Source: Gramella sp. MAR_2010_147
GTDB taxonomy: Bacteria; Bacteroidota; Bacteroidia; Flavobacteriales; Flavobacteriaceae
Reading direction: 5' to 3'
DNA length: 64,000 nt
NCBI RefSeq assembly: GCF_900105135.1
Contig: NZ_LT629741.1
Location: 310,001-374,000 of the forward strand
The notes beneath the pieces are model-generated. The model did no database searches. It saw nothing but the letters and a program-made list of their open reading frames with translations, and was not told the DNA's origin. The translations under genes and the position numbers were made by a program. The number at the start of each line of letters is the position of its first letter. Positions within the stretch are counted from its first letter, which is position 1. This document shows positions 60,340 to 64,000 of the stretch, piece after piece.

Positions 60340-61558
60340 AATCGTGTCAGTCCCCCTTATAGCTCCAGGATTTAATCGATTACGCGCAGATGCTGTATGG
60401 GTAACTATAGCGAACTGGGCAGACGGTTTTGATGAGCATTATGGAAAAGCAGAAGTTATTGCGGGTGAATCTTCATATTCGGCTGACGAGATCAGGGCAA
60501 GATGTTTTTCTGCTGACGCTGAAAAAACTAAAAGGAAGAAACCAAAACGGTTTCGGCATACGTATCTAGCTAAGCTTTTAGAAATGTTTGCTAAGGATTT
60601 ACGCTGGTATAATGAAGAACAAAAAAGTTTATCCATTGATTTAGAAAGGTTTAAGGATGCACCATTTGTATGGCAGCACCACGATCTTTTTCAAACAAGA
60701 GGGTTAAAGCTCGCAAAAAAATTAGGAGTACCATCAGTCCTTTTTGTGGACGCTCCATATGTTTGGGAGTCCAAGAAGTGGGGAGTGCACCGGCTTGGTT
60801 GGGAGTGGTTCGCAAAACGACGTGGAGATGCACATCCTTGTGAAAAGGCTGACCTGATTTTAGTTGTAAGTGAAGATGTAAAGCGTGCGGTTATGGATTT
60901 AGGGATTACTGAAAGTCGTATCCTTATTACCCCATGTACAGTATCACAAAAAATGTTTGATCAGGCGAAAGGAAATGAACTACGTAAATCTCTGGGACTA
61001 ACCAATAATTTCGTATTAGGATGGGTTGGTAGTTTTCGTAAATTCCATAGCCTAGATTTATTAATTGAAGCATTTGCTGATGTTTCTTCTAATATACCAG
61101 AAGCAAAACTATTGTTAGTTGGTGATGGGCCTGAACGTATTCGTTTGCAAGAAAAGGTAGAAAGTTACGGTTTAAGCGATCGAGTGATATTCTCCGGAAA
61201 TGTGCCTCACAACAAAATTCATTCATATATAAGTAGTTTTGACTTGGCAGTTTTACCTTCTCAATCCAACGAAGGATTTCATTACTCACCTTTAAAACTT
61301 CGTGAATTTTTTGCTGCTGGCGTACCTGTGATCGCGTCAGCTGTTGGTGATGTTGAAACGGTGATCACGGAGAGTAATGGTGGCTGGTTAGTGCCTCCAG
61401 GTTCAAAAAAGTCAATAGTCAAAATGATCAAAAAAATACAGGGAGATGCAGCATCAATTAATGAAGCAGGTTTAAAGGCAAGAAGCTACTCCATAGAAGA
61501 AATGGGTATATCCAAACAAATTAGGATGATAGAAGATTATTTTGGTATTCAAAGCTAA
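60332..61558 (+). CDS. Family 4 glycosyltransferase
   Basis: This 408-residue GT-B retaining glycosyltransferase shows LGWVGSFRKFHSLDLLIEAF at the start of the second domain, KLLLVGDGPE, VIFSGNVPH and the E-x7-E region SNEGFHYSPLKLREFFAAGVPVI written over two segments. Its base composition is distinctly higher in G+C than that of the neighbours (about half in sampled lines, against about a quarter just downstream), so this gene and its 5' partner may have been acquired separately. Donor and acceptor are unknown. Confidence 0.9.
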   Translation: MTKIVSVPLIAPGFNRLRADAVWVTIANWADGFDEHYGKAEVIAGESSYSADEIRARCFSADAEKTKRKKPKRFRHTYLAKLLEMFAKDLRWYNEEQKSLSIDLERFKDAPFVWQHHDLFQTRGLKLAKKLGVPSVLFVDAPYVWESKKWGVHRLGWEWFAKRRGDAHPCEKADLILVVSEDVKRAVMDLGITESRILITPCTVSQKMFDQAKGNELRKSLGLTNNFVLGWVGSFRKFHSLDLLIEAFADVSSNIPEAKLLLVGDGPERIRLQEKVESYGLSDRVIFSGNVPHNKIHSYISSFDLAVLPSQSNEGFHYSPLKLREFFAAGVPVIASAVGDVETVITESNGGWLVPPGSKKSIVKMIKKIQGDAASINEAGLKARSYSIEEMGISKQIRMIEDYFGIQS

Positions 61559-61632
61559 AGTTTTCACGATTATATCAGGTACTTCAAATAATTTCTTTTG
61601 CCAGATTCGAAAAATGAATTAATATATCATTA

Positions 61633-62730
61633 ATGTCAAAATTGAAAATCTTACAAATTATACAAAAACCTCAATTAAGAGGAGCAGAAATTTTTGCCTG
61701 CCAGCTGTCTAACCATTTGTTGGAACAAGAACATGAGGTAATGGTTGTAAGTGTCTTTCCTGGAGATGCAGAACTCCCCTTTCAAGGTAAGGTAGTGAAA
61801 CTAGATCGACCTCAGAATAAAAGATTTTTTGATCCAAATGGATGGAAAGAATTCAGCAAGCTGGTTAAGGATTTTAATGCAGATATTATCCAGGCGAATG
61901 CAGGAGATACTTTAAAGTTTATGGTGAGTTCTAAAATGTTTTATCCTTTTGAGGCTAAGATAATATTTAGGAATGCCAATAAAATGGGAGACTTTATCGA
62001 TAGCAAATTTAAGTACTATCTGAATAAAGCTTATGTAAGTCGGCTAGATTATGTGATTTCTGTTAGTAAAGAATGCCAGATTGATTTTCAGCAAACATTT
62101 AATTTTCCCGATGAAAAGATTAGTACTGTGGAAATAGGAGTTGAGCATCAGTATATTGATGAAGATGTGCACGATTTGAATTTTCTAGAAGGAAATCATA
62201 AGGTCATTACGCATATAGGTGGATATGTTCCTGAGAAAAATCATTTAAGGCTGATTCATATTTTTAAACAAATAACTTATGATTATCCAAATGCTAAATT
62301 GTTATTAATTGGGAAGGGACATTTGGAAGAAAAAGTAAGAAAGGAAGTAAAGAGTTTAAATCTTGACAAAAACATTCATTTTCTAGGTTACCGTAATGAT
62401 GTTTTAGAAATACTTTCACATTCAGATGCTTTTGTTCTTCCTAGTTTGATCGAAGGGCTTCCAGGTGTAATTTTAGAGGCTATGTACTGTAAAACTCCTG
62501 TTGTAGCTTATAATGTAGGAGGTGTTAAAGAAGTTGTAAAACATGATACTGGCTGGCTTGTTGAAAAGAATGATGAAGAAACTTTTATAAATAGTTTAAG
62601 AGAGGTTTTGAATAGTGATAGTCAATCTGCAAGCAAAATTCAAAATGCGAATAAAATGATCCATGATCGTTTCCTAAACAAAATTATTTCTAAACGGTTC
62701 TTATCCATTTATGATGAAGTGAAAAATTAA
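61633..62730 (+). CDS. Family 4 glycosyltransferase
   Basis: This 365-residue GT-B enzyme has an N-terminal acceptor domain (LKILQIIQKPQLRGAEIFAC) and a C-terminal domain with ITHIGGYVPEKNHLRLIHIF, KLLLIGKGHLEE, HFLGYRNDV and LIEGLPGVILEAMYCKTPV. The RGAE motif near the N-terminus is common in GT4 enzymes of exopolysaccharide loci. Composition is A/T-rich, unlike the previous gene. Confidence 0.92.
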   Translation: MSKLKILQIIQKPQLRGAEIFACQLSNHLLEQEHEVMVVSVFPGDAELPFQGKVVKLDRPQNKRFFDPNGWKEFSKLVKDFNADIIQANAGDTLKFMVSSKMFYPFEAKIIFRNANKMGDFIDSKFKYYLNKAYVSRLDYVISVSKECQIDFQQTFNFPDEKISTVEIGVEHQYIDEDVHDLNFLEGNHKVITHIGGYVPEKNHLRLIHIFKQITYDYPNAKLLLIGKGHLEEKVRKEVKSLNLDKNIHFLGYRNDVLEILSHSDAFVLPSLIEGLPGVILEAMYCKTPVVAYNVGGVKEVVKHDTGWLVEKNDEETFINSLREVLNSDSQSASKIQNANKMIHDRFLNKIISKRFLSIYDEVKN

Positions 62731-62785
62731 TATTTATCAAATTTTTTATAATGTCCCAATTTATTGGTACCTAAAATTACCGGAG

Positions 62786-63898
62786 ATGTCTAAAATAAAA
62801 ATTCTGCATATAATTAAATCTTTAGGAAGAGGTGGTGCAGAAATGTTACTCCCAGAAACCCTGAAAATTCACAATAAAGATAGATTTGAGTTTCATTACA
62901 TCTATTTTCTTCCTTGGAAGGATCAAATGGTTAGTTCTATTGAAAAAGCTGGAGGTCGTGTCACCTGTTTGGAAGCGAAGGATAATATGCGATTATTATT
63001 TCAGTATAAAAATATCATAGATTATTGTGAGCAGCATAAAATAGATTTGATACATTGTCATCTTCCCTGGGCAGGATTTGTTGGTCGCCTGGTTTATAAG
63101 AAAACCGGTATACCGGTGATCTATTCTGAACATAATATGCAGGAGCGCTATCATATAGCCACAAAATCGATCAACAAACTTACTTTTAATTCACAAAGTC
63201 TGGTTTTTGGAGTTTCAAATGATGTGACAGATTCAATTAAGAGAAATATTAATCCAAATATTCCGGTTAAAACCCTTTTGAATGGTGTAAATACTAATTC
63301 ATTTATATCTAACCATACGGATTCAATCAAAAAAGATTTAGGCATCCCGGAAAATGCTGTTGTTATTGGGAATGTGGCTGTTTTTCGTTTTCAGAAACGC
63401 TTGGTAGAATGGTTAAAGGTAATCGATGAATTGCGAAAAGAGAATGGGAATATTTACGGTATCATAGTTGGTGCTGGACCTTTGGAAGATGAAATCAAGG
63501 AGGAATGGGAAAAACTTAACCTTCAAGACACAGTTTTTTTTGTTGGACTGCAAACCGAGGTAAGACCATATTTTGATGCTATGGATATATTCATGATGAG
63601 TTCTTCTTTTGAAGGTCTTCCCATTGCATTACTAGAAGCAATGAGCATGGAATGCGCTATTGTATCAACAGATGCAGGGGGTATTAAGGAAGTTATTAGA
63701 AATGAGAAAGACGGATTGACTGTACCAATAAATGAATGGAGATGTCTCGTTCCTGCAATTCAATTATTATTGGATGACCATGATAAATTAGAATATTTTA
63801 AAAAGGCTGCCAGGGTTAGGGTGGAAGAGTCTTTCAGTTTAGAGCGAATGGTTTCTGAATTAGAAAATTTCTACATTGATCTTGCTAGTAATGAGTAA
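62786..63898 (+). CDS. Family 4 glycosyltransferase
   Basis: This 370-residue GT-B enzyme begins KILHIIKSLGRGGAEMLLPE. It has the sugar-nucleotide region GNVAVFRFQKRLVEWLK, YGIIVGAGPLEDEI, FFVGLQTEV and FEGLPIALLEAMSMECAIV. It is the third GT4 gene in a row and probably adds one residue of the repeat unit. The 55-base gap before it is A/T-rich, with no hairpin seen. Confidence 0.93.
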   Translation: MSKIKILHIIKSLGRGGAEMLLPETLKIHNKDRFEFHYIYFLPWKDQMVSSIEKAGGRVTCLEAKDNMRLLFQYKNIIDYCEQHKIDLIHCHLPWAGFVGRLVYKKTGIPVIYSEHNMQERYHIATKSINKLTFNSQSLVFGVSNDVTDSIKRNINPNIPVKTLLNGVNTNSFISNHTDSIKKDLGIPENAVVIGNVAVFRFQKRLVEWLKVIDELRKENGNIYGIIVGAGPLEDEIKEEWEKLNLQDTVFFVGLQTEVRPYFDAMDIFMMSSSFEGLPIALLEAMSMECAIVSTDAGGIKEVIRNEKDGLTVPINEWRCLVPAIQLLLDDHDKLEYFKKAARVRVEESFSLERMVSELENFYIDLASNE

Positions 63899-63923
63899 AC
63901 TTAATAAAAATTAGAAATATATA

Positions 63924-64000
63924 ATGGTTATTAGAGAGGCTTCAGAATCGGATATAGATGGAATATTAAAGGTTTTAAAAGCTAGCTTAGGAGAGGTTTC
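63924..64000 (+). CDS. GNAT acetyltransferase, N-terminal fragment
   Basis: The first 25 codons (starting MVIREASESDIDGILKVLK) have the pattern of a GNAT N-acetyltransferase start. The gene runs off the right edge. It begins 25 bases after the last GT4 gene on the same strand, so it is part of the polysaccharide locus. Confidence 0.6.
   Translation, partial: MVIREASESDIDGILKVLKASLGEV

Noticed and set aside
1..64000. tRNA, rRNA, insertion sequences, integrases or att sites
   Set aside because: I saw no cloverleaf-like segment with a conserved T-loop, no rRNA core sequence, no transposase or integrase motif and no flanking target-site duplications.

Overview
The window is AT-rich (roughly one third G+C). 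Its marker genes and signals point to the phylum Bacteroidota, family Flavobacteriaceae, probably a marine Gramella/Christiangramia-like bacterium. The evidence is: TAnnTTTG-type -7 promoter boxes, lipoproteins whose mature N-terminus begins C-S-(K/E/D)-(D/E) as in surface-exported Bacteroidota lipoproteins, a DUF4369-thioredoxin lipoprotein, an HD-PycTM protein and a large phosphoesterase/beta-barrel protein. I see no rRNA, tRNA, CRISPR array, insertion sequence or prophage. All assignments come from reading the sequence; no database search was run.

Left part (1-29.7 kb): housekeeping and envelope genes. uvrA (minus strand) is followed by a pseudo-receiver/PAS/LuxR-type regulator. Downstream of it are three related surface lipoproteins with a shared N-terminal half and different C-terminal modules, then two tandem astacin-type metalloprotease lipoproteins. 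Dyads with ATAGG half-sites lie upstream of both the regulator and the lipoprotein genes and may be its operators. Next come an AcpH-like phosphodiesterase, glmM, an LpxL-like acyltransferase, a rhomboid protease, a SIMPL protein, a TlpA-like lipoprotein, a GAF protein, an HD-PycTM membrane protein, a 1239-residue phosphoesterase/beta-barrel fusion, an MscS channel, dps, a small conserved protein, a DCC-family protein with a translationally coupled 45-residue membrane peptide, and a LacI-type regulator.

Right part (29.97 kb to the end): a surface polysaccharide locus, all on the plus strand, with many 4-bp ATGA overlaps. It reads as a chain of sugar-nucleotide modules. (a) A UDP-HexNAc 4-epimerase, a WecD-like acetyltransferase and two UDP-sugar 6-dehydrogenases make UDP-uronic acids. 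(b) RmlB, RmlA, two FdtA-like ketoisomerases, an acetyltransferase and a frameshifted FdtB-like aminotransferase make a dTDP-3-acylamino-3,6-dideoxyhexose. (c) A GtrA/GtrB/GT-C trio resembles an O-antigen glycosylation cassette. (d) A nonulosonic acid module has pseB, pseC, pseF and pseI plus an aldo-keto reductase, a Gfo/Idh dehydrogenase, two SDRs, an SpsF-like protein, a double GNAT protein, a formyltransferase-like protein and a PIG-L deacetylase; it ends with a GT-B/capsule-type protein and an ABC flippase. (e) A second module has an HMGL-type aldolase, a CMP-sugar synthetase, a HAD phosphatase and a GT29 (sialyltransferase-like) protein. (f) A pyruvyltransferase-family protein and three GT4 glycosyltransferases follow, and the window ends inside a GNAT gene.

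The strongest candidate for an undescribed system is module (e). It has the order of a sialic-acid-9-phosphate pathway (condensation, dephosphorylation, CMP activation, transfer), but the condensing enzyme is a DRE-TIM/HMGL aldolase with an extra C-terminal domain and the transferase is of the mainly eukaryotic GT29 type. Other points of interest are the lipoprotein triplet with its candidate operators, a possible kinase-like domain inside the phosphoesterase/beta-barrel protein, the HD-PycTM fusion without a neighbouring cyclase, and the broken aminotransferase.
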